DNA of 64,000 nucleotides from Spirochaetaceae bacterium. Lineage in GTDB: Bacteria; Spirochaetota; Spirochaetia; DSM-27196; SKKC01. Both the position numbers and the translations under genes were made by a program. Positions 11,318 through 20,928 of this stretch are shown piece by piece. The DNA lies in NCBI GenBank assembly GCA_007694005.1, contig RECN01000071.1:1-64000 (forward strand), read 5' to 3'. Below the pieces are notes generated by a model. The model did no database searches. It worked only from the letters and a program-made list of their open reading frames with translations, and had not been told where the DNA came from. The first letter of the stretch is position 1. Each line of letters begins with the position of its first letter.

Positions 11318-11788
11318 GTGAGAGAGCGTACACTTCGACTGAAGGCAATTCGACGACTGATCAAGTCCCATCGCATCGACAGCCAGGAACGGCTCCTGCA
11401 GCACCTCGGCCACGACGGCTTTGTCGTCACTCAGGCTACCCTCTCGCGTGATCTGAAGCTTCTGAAGGTGAGCAAGGTGTCAGAAGGCGCAGATGGCTAC
11501 TACTACACGCTGCCGAGCGAGGAACAGGAGCGGGAAGCCCAGCAGAACTACATTCAGGACTTCGTTCGGGGCTACGTCAGCATGGATTTCAGTGCAAACC
11601 TGTGCGTAATTCGAACGCTCACCGGTCACGCGGACAGTCTTGCCCTGGCGCTTGATTCCCTCGGGATCGAAGAGATTCTTGGCACAGTCGCAGGGGATGA
11701 CACGGTTCTGGTGGTGTTGCGCGAGAGCGTCGGCGCCACGGGGCTGATCGACGCACTGCGCCGGCACATCCCCGATTTCGAGGAGTAG
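11318..11788 (+). CDS. argR: arginine repressor
   Basis: RLKAIRRLIKSHRIDSQERLLQHLGHDGFVVTQATLSRDLKLLKV wHTH and C-terminal GTVAGDDTVLVVLRE hexamerisation domain; GTG start. Confidence 0.93.
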   Translation: MRERTLRLKAIRRLIKSHRIDSQERLLQHLGHDGFVVTQATLSRDLKLLKVSKVSEGADGYYYTLPSEEQEREAQQNYIQDFVRGYVSMDFSANLCVIRTLTGHADSLALALDSLGIEEILGTVAGDDTVLVVLRESVGATGLIDALRRHIPDFEE

Positions 11789-11828
11789 CGAACACGCTTC
11801 GAACTCCCCTCACACAGGGTTATCAATC

Positions 11829-12872
11829 ATGAAAGCAGCAATTCTCGGTTCCAGTGGTTACGTTGGTCTCATTCTCATGAGACTGCTCGCGAAACATAGC
11901 GAGATCGAACAGATCATCCCGGTTTCCTCATCGAAGGCAGGTGTCTCCGTAGACGATCACGACCCGGGCCTCGGGCGCGATGCCGTGCGCAAGACCGACA
12001 TTACCGGCGGTAAACTTGCGACGCTCGAACGCGCGGCCGAACTCGAGCCGGACGTAGTCTTTGCAGCCCTTCCTCACTTGAAAAGTGCGGACCTCTGCGC
12101 ACCGTTTTTCGGGCAGTCGGTTGTGATCGATCTGAGCGCCGATTTCAGGATCAGGGACGAAATCGAGTTCGAAAAAGCCTACGGTGTCGCTCCTCCGAGA
12201 CCGGATCTTCTCGCAAAAGCCTGTTTCGGGTTGACGGAGTGGAACCGGACAGCCCTCCGGACCGCGGAACTGATCGCGACCCCGGGGTGCTATCCAACAT
12301 GCACAAGCCTCCCGCTCATTCCGCTGCTTGAGGCAGGCATTATTGAACCCGATATCTGGACAAACGCGATCAGCGGTCTCTCCGGAGCCGGACGATCGGC
12401 GAAGCAGAACATGCTTTACGTGGAACGCACCGAAAACATGAACGCCTACAGCCCCGGGACCCAACACCGCCACGTCAGCGAAATGAAGCAGATTTTCGCG
12501 GAGTTCGGCCAGACCGAGAATGCCGGGATGTTCTTTATCCCCCACATAGTCCCGGTCCGACAGGGAATGTTCTGCGCGAGCAGGGTGATACTCAAGGAAG
12601 GTCGAACCGCAGATGACCTGAGCGACTGCCTGCACGACCGCTATGAGGCTGAACGCTTTGTGAAGCTGCTCGGTACGCGAATTCCGGAAACGCGTCACGT
12701 CCGCGGGACAAACCGCTGCGACATCGGGTTTCACGCGGAAGACCGCTCGGTGGCGCTTTTCTCGAGCATCGACAACCTGTTCAAAGGCGCTGCAGGGCAG
12801 GCAGTGCAGAACATGAACGTCCGCTTCGGATTTGATGAAGCCTGCGGTCTGACCGACGAGGGGGAGTTCTGA
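11829..12872 (+). CDS. argC: N-acetyl-gamma-glutamyl-phosphate reductase
   Basis: AAILGSSGYVGLILMRLLAKH; ATPGCYPT active-site motif; PHIVPVRQGM. Confidence 0.95.
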   Translation: MKAAILGSSGYVGLILMRLLAKHSEIEQIIPVSSSKAGVSVDDHDPGLGRDAVRKTDITGGKLATLERAAELEPDVVFAALPHLKSADLCAPFFGQSVVIDLSADFRIRDEIEFEKAYGVAPPRPDLLAKACFGLTEWNRTALRTAELIATPGCYPTCTSLPLIPLLEAGIIEPDIWTNAISGLSGAGRSAKQNMLYVERTENMNAYSPGTQHRHVSEMKQIFAEFGQTENAGMFFIPHIVPVRQGMFCASRVILKEGRTADDLSDCLHDRYEAERFVKLLGTRIPETRHVRGTNRCDIGFHAEDRSVALFSSIDNLFKGAAGQAVQNMNVRFGFDEACGLTDEGEF

Positions 12873-12873
12873 G

Positions 12874-13668
12874 ATGAAGGGCATCACGGTAGTCAAACTC
12901 GGGGGCGCTGCTGCATCCGACAGCGGGACGCTCGGACAGCTTGCCGAAGAACTCGCATCGATCCTGAACCTGCCACCGGTGGTCGTACACGGTGGGGGCG
13001 CGATCGTGTCGAACTGGTCACGAAGACTCGGTGTGGAACCGCGCTTCGAGGATGGCGTCCGCATGACCTCTACGGAAGAAATGGACGTCGTCGAGATGGT
13101 ACTCGCGGGGTCGGTGAACACCGGGGTCGTCAGGTTGCTCTGCGCCCATCAACATAAGGCGGTCGGGCTGAGCCTGAGCGACTGCAGCCTCGTCAGCGGT
13201 GTCGCCCTGGCGGCAGGACCGGAAAACAGGACGGCCCGCCCCGGCGAGGTCCGCACCGATCTGATCCGACATCTCCTTGAGGGCGGGTATACACCGGTGA
13301 TCAGTTCGGTCGGAACAATGAACGACGGAGGCCCCTGCAACATCAATGCCGATGAAGCCGCGCTGGCGCTCGCACGTGCGCTCGGGGCTTCGCAGCTGGT
13401 ATTTCTGTCCGACGTGCCGGGAGTTCTGATCGGCGACGAAGTCCGCCACTCCATGAATGAGACCGATGTCGCCACAGCGATTGCCGAAGGGCATATCTCC
13501 GGCGGCATGATACCGAAAGTACGGAGCGCGCTCGACGCAACGGCTCACGGGGTCGGAAGTGTAATTATCGGGCAGTACGGGGGGACGGGAGATTTTACCG
13601 CCCTACTCGAAGGAACAGCAGGCAGCCGCCTGCAAGGAAGGCCGGCAGAGGCCGGAGAATGCGTATGA
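12874..13668 (+). CDS. argB: acetylglutamate kinase
   Basis: VVKLGGAAASDSGTL, VVVHGGGAIVSNWSRRLGVEPRFEDGVRMTSTEEMDVVEMVLAGSVN. Confidence 0.93.
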   Translation: MKGITVVKLGGAAASDSGTLGQLAEELASILNLPPVVVHGGGAIVSNWSRRLGVEPRFEDGVRMTSTEEMDVVEMVLAGSVNTGVVRLLCAHQHKAVGLSLSDCSLVSGVALAAGPENRTARPGEVRTDLIRHLLEGGYTPVISSVGTMNDGGPCNINADEAALALARALGASQLVFLSDVPGVLIGDEVRHSMNETDVATAIAEGHISGGMIPKVRSALDATAHGVGSVIIGQYGGTGDFTALLEGTAGSRLQGRPAEAGECV

Positions 13669-14924
13669 AAGAGCAAGTCTATCACGGCACCTACGACGGT
13701 GCGTACGTTTCCGATACGCACATCGCTCACTGTTATGCAAACCGCACAATGGTCCTGACCGACGGGCGCGGAGCAACGGTGCGCGATCGCAGCGGACGAC
13801 GCTACATAGATTTCACCGCCGGCATCGCGGTGAACATTCTCGGACACGGACGCCGTGACCTCGCGCGCATTGCCGCCCGGGAAATGCGTCGTCGCGTACA
13901 CGTCTCCAACCTCTTCGCGAGTGTTCCGACGCTCGAGCTCGCATCGCACCTCGTAGCATCGGGACCCTTTGCCGCCTGTTTCTTCGGTAACAGCGGGTCC
14001 GAGGCGAATGAGGCGGCGCTCAAGTTCGCACGTCTGTACGCACACCGCACACGCGGGGCCGGACATCACGGTATCGTCTCGTTCTCGAACGGATTCCATG
14101 GAAGAACGATGGGCTCGCTTTCGGCGACCCACAAGGCGGCGTATCGGGAACCCTTTGAGCCACTTATCGGCGGGGTGCACTACCTGCCCTACAACGACGT
14201 GGACGCGCTTCAGGAGCTCGATGAGCGCACCGCGGCGGTGATCGTCGAACCCATGCAGGGCGAAGGTGGCCTGACTGTCATGAGCGATGACTTCGCGGCG
14301 GCACTGAACGACATCTGCCGCGTACACGACATCATTCTGATTGCCGATGAAGTACAGAGCGGTCTCGGACGCACCGGCCGACTCTACGGTTCACACAGCG
14401 TCGGACTCGCACCGGACATCGTCACGCTGTCGAAGCCACTCGCTGCAGGACTGCCCCTGTCGGCGACCCTTATCCCGGAGCGGGTAAATGCCCTGCTCTC
14501 ACCCGGCGATCACGGATCCACCTTCGGCGGAGGACCGGTCGTCACCGCCGTGGGGCTGAAAGTCTGGCAGGAAGTCACCAGACGGGGTTTTGTCGATCGC
14601 GTTCGCGAGGCCGGAGAAGTGATTGCGGAGAAGCTCTCGGATATGTCTGCGAAATCGGACATACTGGGCTCGCCGCGCGGGCTGGGACTTCTGCGCGGAG
14701 TACCCGTTGAAACCGGAGGCTCGGACGACGGAAGCGTTCTCGGACGCATAATGGAAGCCGCGCGGGGCGAAGGGCTTCTGATTCTCAGAAGCGGAAGCAA
14801 TGTAATCCGTCTGGCACCCCCCCTGAACATACGCGACAGGGAACTGACAGAGGGACTCGCCCGTCTGGAACGGGCGGTGCAGCAGATCGAACACGAGTAT
14901 CACAAGGAGAAAAGTACTGTATGA
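13659..14924 (+). CDS. argD: acetylornithine aminotransferase
   Basis: Class III aminotransferase: FFGNSGSEANEAALKFARLY, FHGRTMGSLSATHK, LIADEVQSGLGRTG, TLSKPLAAGLPL; overlaps argB by 10 bp. Confidence 0.92.
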   Translation: MRMKEQVYHGTYDGAYVSDTHIAHCYANRTMVLTDGRGATVRDRSGRRYIDFTAGIAVNILGHGRRDLARIAAREMRRRVHVSNLFASVPTLELASHLVASGPFAACFFGNSGSEANEAALKFARLYAHRTRGAGHHGIVSFSNGFHGRTMGSLSATHKAAYREPFEPLIGGVHYLPYNDVDALQELDERTAAVIVEPMQGEGGLTVMSDDFAAALNDICRVHDIILIADEVQSGLGRTGRLYGSHSVGLAPDIVTLSKPLAAGLPLSATLIPERVNALLSPGDHGSTFGGGPVVTAVGLKVWQEVTRRGFVDRVREAGEVIAEKLSDMSAKSDILGSPRGLGLLRGVPVETGGSDDGSVLGRIMEAARGEGLLILRSGSNVIRLAPPLNIRDRELTEGLARLERAVQQIEHEYHKEKSTV

Positions 14925-16225
14925 GTGAAACGAACACACCGAAAACCGGAAAGAACGGACGCGAAATCCGCAAGATCGTTCTGGCGTACTCGGGAGGGCT
15001 TGATACCAGCATCATCATCCCCTGGCTTAAGGAGCAGTATCCGGGAGCAGAGGTCGTCTGCGTCTGCACGAATGTCGGACAGGCCGAAGACTGGGAAGGC
15101 ATGGAAAAGAAAGCCCTCGCCAGCGGAGCGAGCAAGTTGTACACACTCGATGTACAGGAAGAGTTCGTGCGGGACTATCTCTGGCCCATGCTGCGGGCCG
15201 GTGCCATTTACGAGGGGAAGTACCTGCTTGGAACCAGCATTGCCCGTCCGCTTCAGGCGAAGAAGCAGGTAGAAATCGCCCTGCAGGAGAACGCCGACGC
15301 CCTCGCACACGGCTGCACAGGGAAGGGAAACGACCAGGTCAGATTCGAACTGACCTACAAGGCGCTCGCCCCTCACCTTGAGGTCATTGCACCGTGGCGC
15401 ATGTGGCACATCCGCAGTCGGGAACAGGCCATCGACTACGCGAAGGAACACGGTGTGCCTATCGGTGATATCAGCAAGAAAAATATCTACAGCCGGGACT
15501 GGAACGTCTGGCACATGAGCCACGAAGGCGGTGAACTCGAGGACACCTGGGTCAGGCCTTCCGCGGAGATGTTCCAGCTCACCACCGATCCGCGAAACGC
15601 CCCGGACGAGGAACAGGAGATTGTCATCGATTTCGAGCACGGTATACCGGTCTCGGTTGACGGCATAAGCATGAAACCTCTTGAGATGCTCAACCACCTC
15701 AACGCGATCGGTGCGAAACACGGGGTCGGGCGGGCCGATCTCGTGGAGACCCGGCTGGTCGGCATGAAAAGCAGAGGCGTGTACGAGACACCCGGGGGTA
15801 CCATCCTCTACACGGCGCTCCGGGAGCTCGAAATGATTACGCTTGATTTCGACACCCTGGCCATGAAGAACGAGCTCGCCCTGAAGTACGCGGACCTCGT
15901 ATACGCAGGGAAGTGGTTTACCCATTTCAGGAACAGCATCGACGCGTACATGCACGCGGCAGCCGAATACATCAGCGGCAGCGTCCGAATAGTCCTGTAC
16001 AAGGGCAACGTCATGATCGCCGGCCGAACAAGCCCGTACAGCCTCTACCTCGAGGACCTCGCCAGCTTCGGAGAAAGCGCCTACGACCACTCCGACGCGA
16101 CCGGATTCATCAACCTCTACGGACTCTCAACCGGCGTCGCCGCGATCGTCCACGACAAGAAGCTGAAGACCGATGCAGGACCCGCCGTCGAAATGCGGGC
16201 CATGGCTGGATTCAGCGAAAAATAA
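14921..16225 (+). CDS. argG: argininosuccinate synthase
   Basis: KIVLAYSGGLDTSIIIPWLKEQY; TGKGNDQVRFELTYKALAP; ATG overlaps the argD stop by 4 bp. Confidence 0.96.
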   Translation: MSETNTPKTGKNGREIRKIVLAYSGGLDTSIIIPWLKEQYPGAEVVCVCTNVGQAEDWEGMEKKALASGASKLYTLDVQEEFVRDYLWPMLRAGAIYEGKYLLGTSIARPLQAKKQVEIALQENADALAHGCTGKGNDQVRFELTYKALAPHLEVIAPWRMWHIRSREQAIDYAKEHGVPIGDISKKNIYSRDWNVWHMSHEGGELEDTWVRPSAEMFQLTTDPRNAPDEEQEIVIDFEHGIPVSVDGISMKPLEMLNHLNAIGAKHGVGRADLVETRLVGMKSRGVYETPGGTILYTALRELEMITLDFDTLAMKNELALKYADLVYAGKWFTHFRNSIDAYMHAAAEYISGSVRIVLYKGNVMIAGRTSPYSLYLEDLASFGESAYDHSDATGFINLYGLSTGVAAIVHDKKLKTDAGPAVEMRAMAGFSEK

Positions 16226-16326
16226 TTAAAAAGTCCATAGTCTCATGCAAATGGGGCTATGGGCTTGACCTGCAGCGTATCGGCCTTGCACTGTATTATC
16301 CGTAATCTCATAAACGGAGCGACATT

Positions 16327-17919
16327 GTGACCGACCCCAGAACCGGAAAAAACCTGACAGAATGCGATTCTTACACGAAGCTTTCACGCCATGAACTCGT
16401 ACAGCCCTCACGCGAACTGACCGCCGAGCGGGTCAACTCCTGCGACGTTGACGCAGGCGGCGGCCTTCGCTTCAACTACGCGGCATCCTGCGTCAACGAC
16501 GCCGTACTCGCGGACCTCGAGGCGCTCTGCGACGAACAGAAACTGCACGACCAGTATCAGACCCTCTACGAAGGCGGGATCATGAACGTCGGCGAGGACA
16601 GGCTCGTTCTGCATCATCTGCTGCGTGGCCGTCTTGGTTCATCCGTCTCGGTGGACGGCACCGACGTAGGCGCCTTCTACCGGGAACAGACCGAACGCGT
16701 CGCGGCATTCGCGCGCGCCGTCCACGCGGGTGAGATCGTCGGGTCCACCGGCAAGCAGTTCAGAACCGTCGTACAGATCGGCATAGGCGGTTCCGACCTC
16801 GGTCCCCGCGCCCTCGCCATCGCGCTGCAGGGCTACGCTCATACACGCCACGGGCACCCCCGCATGCAGGCGGAGTTCATAAGCAACGTAGACCCCGACG
16901 ACGCCGCACAGGTCCTCGCAAACTTCGACCCGGAAACGACGCTCTTCGTGCTCGTGTCAAAAAGCGGCACGACGCAGGAGACGCTTACCAACGAACTGTT
17001 CGCCATAGAACTCATGGAACGCTACGAGATTTCGGGCCTTGCCCCCCGCAAACACATGGTTGCGGTCACGAGCAGAACGAGTCCGCTCGCGGCGTCGTCC
17101 GAGTATCTCGACGCCTTCTTTATCGACGACTACATTGGCGGACGCTACTCGGGAACGAGTCCGGTCGGTGGCGTAGTCCTGAGCCTTGCCTTCGGACCGG
17201 AGATATTCGAGGAGCTGCTTTCCGGCGCGCACGAGGCGGACTCCTCGGCGACACGGCCGTTCGCGGAGAATGCGGCCATGATCGACGCCGCGATCGGCGT
17301 CTACAACAGGAACGTTCTCGGGCTTCCGACAACAGCCGTCCTTCCCTACTCGAACGCGCTGATGCGCTTCCCGGCACATCTGCAGCAGCTCGACATGGAA
17401 AGCAACGGCAAGCGGGTCAATCGCCGCGGTGAGGCCGTCAGCTACCCGACCGGACCGGTGGTCTTCGGTGAGCCCGGCACCAACGGACAGCACAGTTTCT
17501 ACCAGCTCCTGCACCAGGGCACCAACATTGTTCCCCTGCAGTTCATCGGTTTCCGCGAGAGCCAGCGGGGAGATGATATCTCGGTGGACGGCTCTACGAG
17601 CCAGACCAAGCTCAACGCGAACCTCGCCGCCCAGATCGGTGCATTCGCATTCGGTCAGGACCACGAGAACCAGAACAGGGCCTTCCCCGGAAACCGGCCG
17701 TCAACGCTGCTCTACGGAAAGCAACTCACGCCGCGGGCACTCGGTGCACTTCTTGCGCATTTTGAGAACAAGGTGATGTTCCAGGGCTTTTTGTGGAATA
17801 TCAACAGCTTCGATCAGGAAGGCGTACAGCTTGGAAAGGTGCTGACGAAAAACATTCTTTCCGGCGGCGACGTCAACCCCGCGATGGAAGCCTACACGAC
17901 GCTGCTCGGGCTGCGGTAA
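16327..17919 (+). CDS. pgi: glucose-6-phosphate isomerase
   Basis: IGIGGSDLGPRALAIALQGY, VSKSGTTQETLTNE, GGRYSGTSPVGGVVLSL, GEPGTNGQHSFYQLLHQGT. Confidence 0.95.
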   Translation: MTDPRTGKNLTECDSYTKLSRHELVQPSRELTAERVNSCDVDAGGGLRFNYAASCVNDAVLADLEALCDEQKLHDQYQTLYEGGIMNVGEDRLVLHHLLRGRLGSSVSVDGTDVGAFYREQTERVAAFARAVHAGEIVGSTGKQFRTVVQIGIGGSDLGPRALAIALQGYAHTRHGHPRMQAEFISNVDPDDAAQVLANFDPETTLFVLVSKSGTTQETLTNELFAIELMERYEISGLAPRKHMVAVTSRTSPLAASSEYLDAFFIDDYIGGRYSGTSPVGGVVLSLAFGPEIFEELLSGAHEADSSATRPFAENAAMIDAAIGVYNRNVLGLPTTAVLPYSNALMRFPAHLQQLDMESNGKRVNRRGEAVSYPTGPVVFGEPGTNGQHSFYQLLHQGTNIVPLQFIGFRESQRGDDISVDGSTSQTKLNANLAAQIGAFAFGQDHENQNRAFPGNRPSTLLYGKQLTPRALGALLAHFENKVMFQGFLWNINSFDQEGVQLGKVLTKNILSGGDVNPAMEAYTTLLGLR

Positions 17920-17935
17920 GCCGCACGCGCGGGCC

Positions 17936-18025
17936 TTACGCGTCCGCCGGAGTTTCACGCGTCCGCCGGAGTTTCACGCGTCCGCCGGAGTTTCACGCGT
18001 CCGCCGGAATTTCACGCGTCAGCCG
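17936..18025. repeat. 19-bp tandem repeat array (~5 units) between convergent pgi and ATPase genes
   Basis: Units of ttTcACGCGTCCGCCGGAg at 19-bp period (CACGCGTCCGCCGGAGTTT x3 plus divergent end copies); the last copy contains the ATPase stop codon (18012-18014). Confidence 0.9.
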
Positions 18026-19784
18026 GGGCGCCGGAAGGCTCTCCGGCGGGCCCGACCGCTATGCATTGCATGCGTGCGAGTTCATCTGCACCCGCAGCGA
18101 ATGCACGCGACGCTTCGCGGTAGCGAAAACCGGTAATCACGCCAAGCCCGCTGAACAGGGCATCGTGGAGGGCGTTGCTGAACAGGGTAAGGTAGGCCCT
18201 GCGTTCAACCGCACCCGAGGCGTTCCGGATCAGCAGCGGTGAGGCGTCAAGCGCTTTCGCAAGCGCTGCTACCTGACGCGTCAACACGGGGTAGAGCGTT
18301 CGCAGCAGATCAACATAGACCCCGCGGTATTCATTATCACCTGCCGTCAGATACGCGATCTGTGTAAAGCGGTCGCGCTCGCTCACCGTTTTACGGGAGG
18401 ACTTCCGCTTTCCCGTAGTCCGGGAGCGAAGCGGAATCGCGTCTCTGACCCGTGCCGCGACGGTATCATTCGTGAGCATCTTGTACATGGAAAGATAGAA
18501 AAGCATGACCTGGGCGTTGCGCCGGTCGGGAAGCCTGCTCTCTTTCACGCAGCCGGTAAGCAGCGCACGGGCAGCGCCTTCCGCCTGCTTCAGGCTACGC
18601 GCGAGACTGTCGCTCCCTGCTGTCGCAAAACCGCGCACCGACGCACTCTGAGCTTCAACAGCAGCCGATACCTTCGCAACCGCTGTGCGGGCGGTGTTCC
18701 ACAGCGTGTGGCCCCTGACCGACGCGATCGCAGCGCGTACCTTCGCCCGCTTTTCGAGTCCGAGAAGCGAAAACTCGGGGTATTCGCGAACGATGCGCGA
18801 AAGCCCGGCAACGCGCGCACCGACGTGTGAACCAAGCGTATCCACGGCGAGTAGTTCAACCTCGGTCACCAGCTCATCGAGATCCTCGTCGGCAGCGTGC
18901 GAGCGTCCGAGCACCGCACGGGTAAAGCGCCGGAGAGCCTGGCTCATGTCCGACGAGGTTAGAATGCGTCCGGCGATGTCATCCGATATCTGTACGGCCA
19001 GAGACAGGAGACTGCGGAGCATGATGGTTCGAGCGTCGGGCAGGCCGGTCTGCAGCATGTTCAGGGCGGGGTCTTCGGGCACAAAGGCCAGATCAACGAC
19101 GCGGCCACGTTCGTCTTCGCTGATTCGCGCGTCATCCGTCGTGTTGTGGTTGTAGTTTGCGACCAGGTCGCGGGGGTTGAAACCGTCGGGCCCCTGCAAC
19201 TTGAAACGGTTGTGCCAGACGTGAACGACCCGCGAAGGGTCGCGTCTGAACACCTCGCGTATGTAGCCTCCTCCGGAGGTATGCGCGGTCGGTTCAGGAT
19301 TGGTAACGAGCAGGACGATGTCTGCGAGATCGAGGAAACGGACGTTCGTGTCTTCCTCGACACCGGCAGGAAGATCGAGAATGATGACCCCGTAGCGACT
19401 GCGCAGTGCCTGCCCCTGCTCGCCGGACAGCAGCGAAAAGAGCGCATCAGAATCCTCGACGCCGCGTTTCGCCTGATGAAAGAGAATATCGAGCCCGTTG
19501 AAAGGCTGTATGCTGTAGTCTGAAAGCTCCCCGTCGGCACGAACTTCCGTGGTATCAAGGCTGTGTTCGGGACGCGTCAGGTCCAGAAACGAAGTAACAT
19601 CGGACAGGGGATCGAGATCGACCAGAACAGTCGGGACGCCATGACGCGCGTAGTACAGGGCAAGATTCACCGCCGTCGTCGTCTTTCCGACACCGCCCTT
19701 CCCTGAGGTAATCGCGATGCAGCGCCCTGATCCACTCTCACTGCGGCCATCGTTCAAGGTTTCCACAGTCGCCGAGCATAGCAT
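18012..19784 (-). CDS. MinD/ParA-family ATPase with a long C-terminal helical extension
   Basis: CIAITSGKGGVGKTTTAVNLALYYARHGVPTVLVDLDP deviant Walker A; VIILDLPAGVEEDT; then ~330 aa without a recognised domain. Start trimmed to MLCSATVETL. Confidence 0.85.
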   Translation of the reverse strand: MLCSATVETLNDGRSESGSGRCIAITSGKGGVGKTTTAVNLALYYARHGVPTVLVDLDPLSDVTSFLDLTRPEHSLDTTEVRADGELSDYSIQPFNGLDILFHQAKRGVEDSDALFSLLSGEQGQALRSRYGVIILDLPAGVEEDTNVRFLDLADIVLLVTNPEPTAHTSGGGYIREVFRRDPSRVVHVWHNRFKLQGPDGFNPRDLVANYNHNTTDDARISEDERGRVVDLAFVPEDPALNMLQTGLPDARTIMLRSLLSLAVQISDDIAGRILTSSDMSQALRRFTRAVLGRSHAADEDLDELVTEVELLAVDTLGSHVGARVAGLSRIVREYPEFSLLGLEKRAKVRAAIASVRGHTLWNTARTAVAKVSAAVEAQSASVRGFATAGSDSLARSLKQAEGAARALLTGCVKESRLPDRRNAQVMLFYLSMYKMLTNDTVAARVRDAIPLRSRTTGKRKSSRKTVSERDRFTQIAYLTAGDNEYRGVYVDLLRTLYPVLTRQVAALAKALDASPLLIRNASGAVERRAYLTLFSNALHDALFSGLGVITGFRYREASRAFAAGADELARMQCIAVGPAGEPSGAPADA

Positions 19785-19815
19785 GCACACTTCGACTCTG
19801 CTATAGTAGATACCG

Positions 19816-20529
19816 ATGAATGCAAAATCCATCGTCTGTCTGCACGGCTATGGTGTCCGCAGTTTCTTCTGGGAACCGTTGAACGCCAGACTCGGGCAGT
19901 TGTTTCCGGACGTCATTACCCCCGACCTGCAGATGAAAGACATCGATACACTGCTGGAAACCACCTGTGAGGCCATTCGTGCAAAGGCCCGTCTCGACGG
20001 GGTACCGCTGGTCATTATGGGGCACAGTCTCGGAGGCATTATTGCCGCCCTCTGTGCCGAGAAGCTCGGCAGGTCGGCGGTCGGGCACGTGATCATTATT
20101 GCATCGCCCTACGGTACCCGCGACTCGGTTCCTGGTCCGGTCATGCGGTTTCTGCTGAAAATGCGACTCATTCCGGACGCACTCGCCCGTCCCCGCTTCT
20201 TCTCCCGTTCCACGCCGATTGAAGACCAGAAGTACCTCTTCGCACGCGCAGTGCCGGAATCCCCGGAGCTTCAGGCGGAGATCTTCAAACCCACGTGGTT
20301 TCACACCGACCGGTTCAGTGGACCGCTTCCACAGCGTGCGCTCGTCATATCCAGCAGTCGTGACCGAATCGTACCGAGCAGCGAAAGCAGGCGCTTCGCA
20401 GAGGTGCTCGGCGCCGAGTTCATCGAGTTTGACGGCACACAGAACGTCGGCCATAACGACTTCGTCTGGGCGCCCGATGCAGCTGCAAAAGTAATGTCAC
20501 ACATTCAGAGTTTCCTGGGACGCAGATAA
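19816..20529 (+). CDS. alpha/beta hydrolase
   Basis: CLHGYGVRSFFWEPLNARLG; VIMGHSLGGIIAALCAEKLG nucleophile elbow; GHNDF near C-terminus. Confidence 0.8.
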   Translation: MNAKSIVCLHGYGVRSFFWEPLNARLGQLFPDVITPDLQMKDIDTLLETTCEAIRAKARLDGVPLVIMGHSLGGIIAALCAEKLGRSAVGHVIIIASPYGTRDSVPGPVMRFLLKMRLIPDALARPRFFSRSTPIEDQKYLFARAVPESPELQAEIFKPTWFHTDRFSGPLPQRALVISSSRDRIVPSSESRRFAEVLGAEFIEFDGTQNVGHNDFVWAPDAAAKVMSHIQSFLGRR

Positions 20530-20532
20530 GGC

Positions 20533-20928
20533 ATGAGGACTTCCCGGCACATACAGCTCGCACAACTCACCATCCCGAAGGCCCTGAAAGTTCAGCTTGG
20601 TCTCGCTGCTTCAATCGAGTTGCTCGCCGCAACGGTTCTGGTCGTGCTCCCGGAGTCGGGTGTCGGGCTGCGCTTTTTTGCGGTTCTGCTCGGAGCGCTC
20701 GGGCTGCACAGCCTTGTATCGCTGCAGCAGGCGCCCTACAGCATGCGAAGCACCCTTCTCCTCCGGGTCATGGCGGCGGGCGGGATATGCATAGCGGGGG
20801 CTGTCGATCTGGTCGTGAACTGGCCGGCCGCGCCCGGGCTGCTTGCACTCGGTCTCACCGCGGTCGCAGCAGTTTCGATACCCGTGTGGTCTTACTGGCT
20901 TGTCCGGGTCGGCCGATTGCCCCAGTGA
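20533..20928 (+). CDS. small hydrophobic membrane protein
   Basis: 131-aa ORF with several hydrophobic segments; 3 bp after the upstream gene. Confidence 0.6.
   Translation: MRTSRHIQLAQLTIPKALKVQLGLAASIELLAATVLVVLPESGVGLRFFAVLLGALGLHSLVSLQQAPYSMRSTLLLRVMAAGGICIAGAVDLVVNWPAAPGLLALGLTAVAAVSIPVWSYWLVRVGRLPQ

Noticed and set aside
11928-13121. 397-aa minus-strand ORF
   Set aside because: Antisense to argC/argB.
14900-16090. 396-aa minus-strand ORF
   Set aside because: Antisense to argG.
17936-18025. Possible CRISPR array
   Set aside because: 19-bp units are contiguous with no unique spacers; simple tandem repeat.
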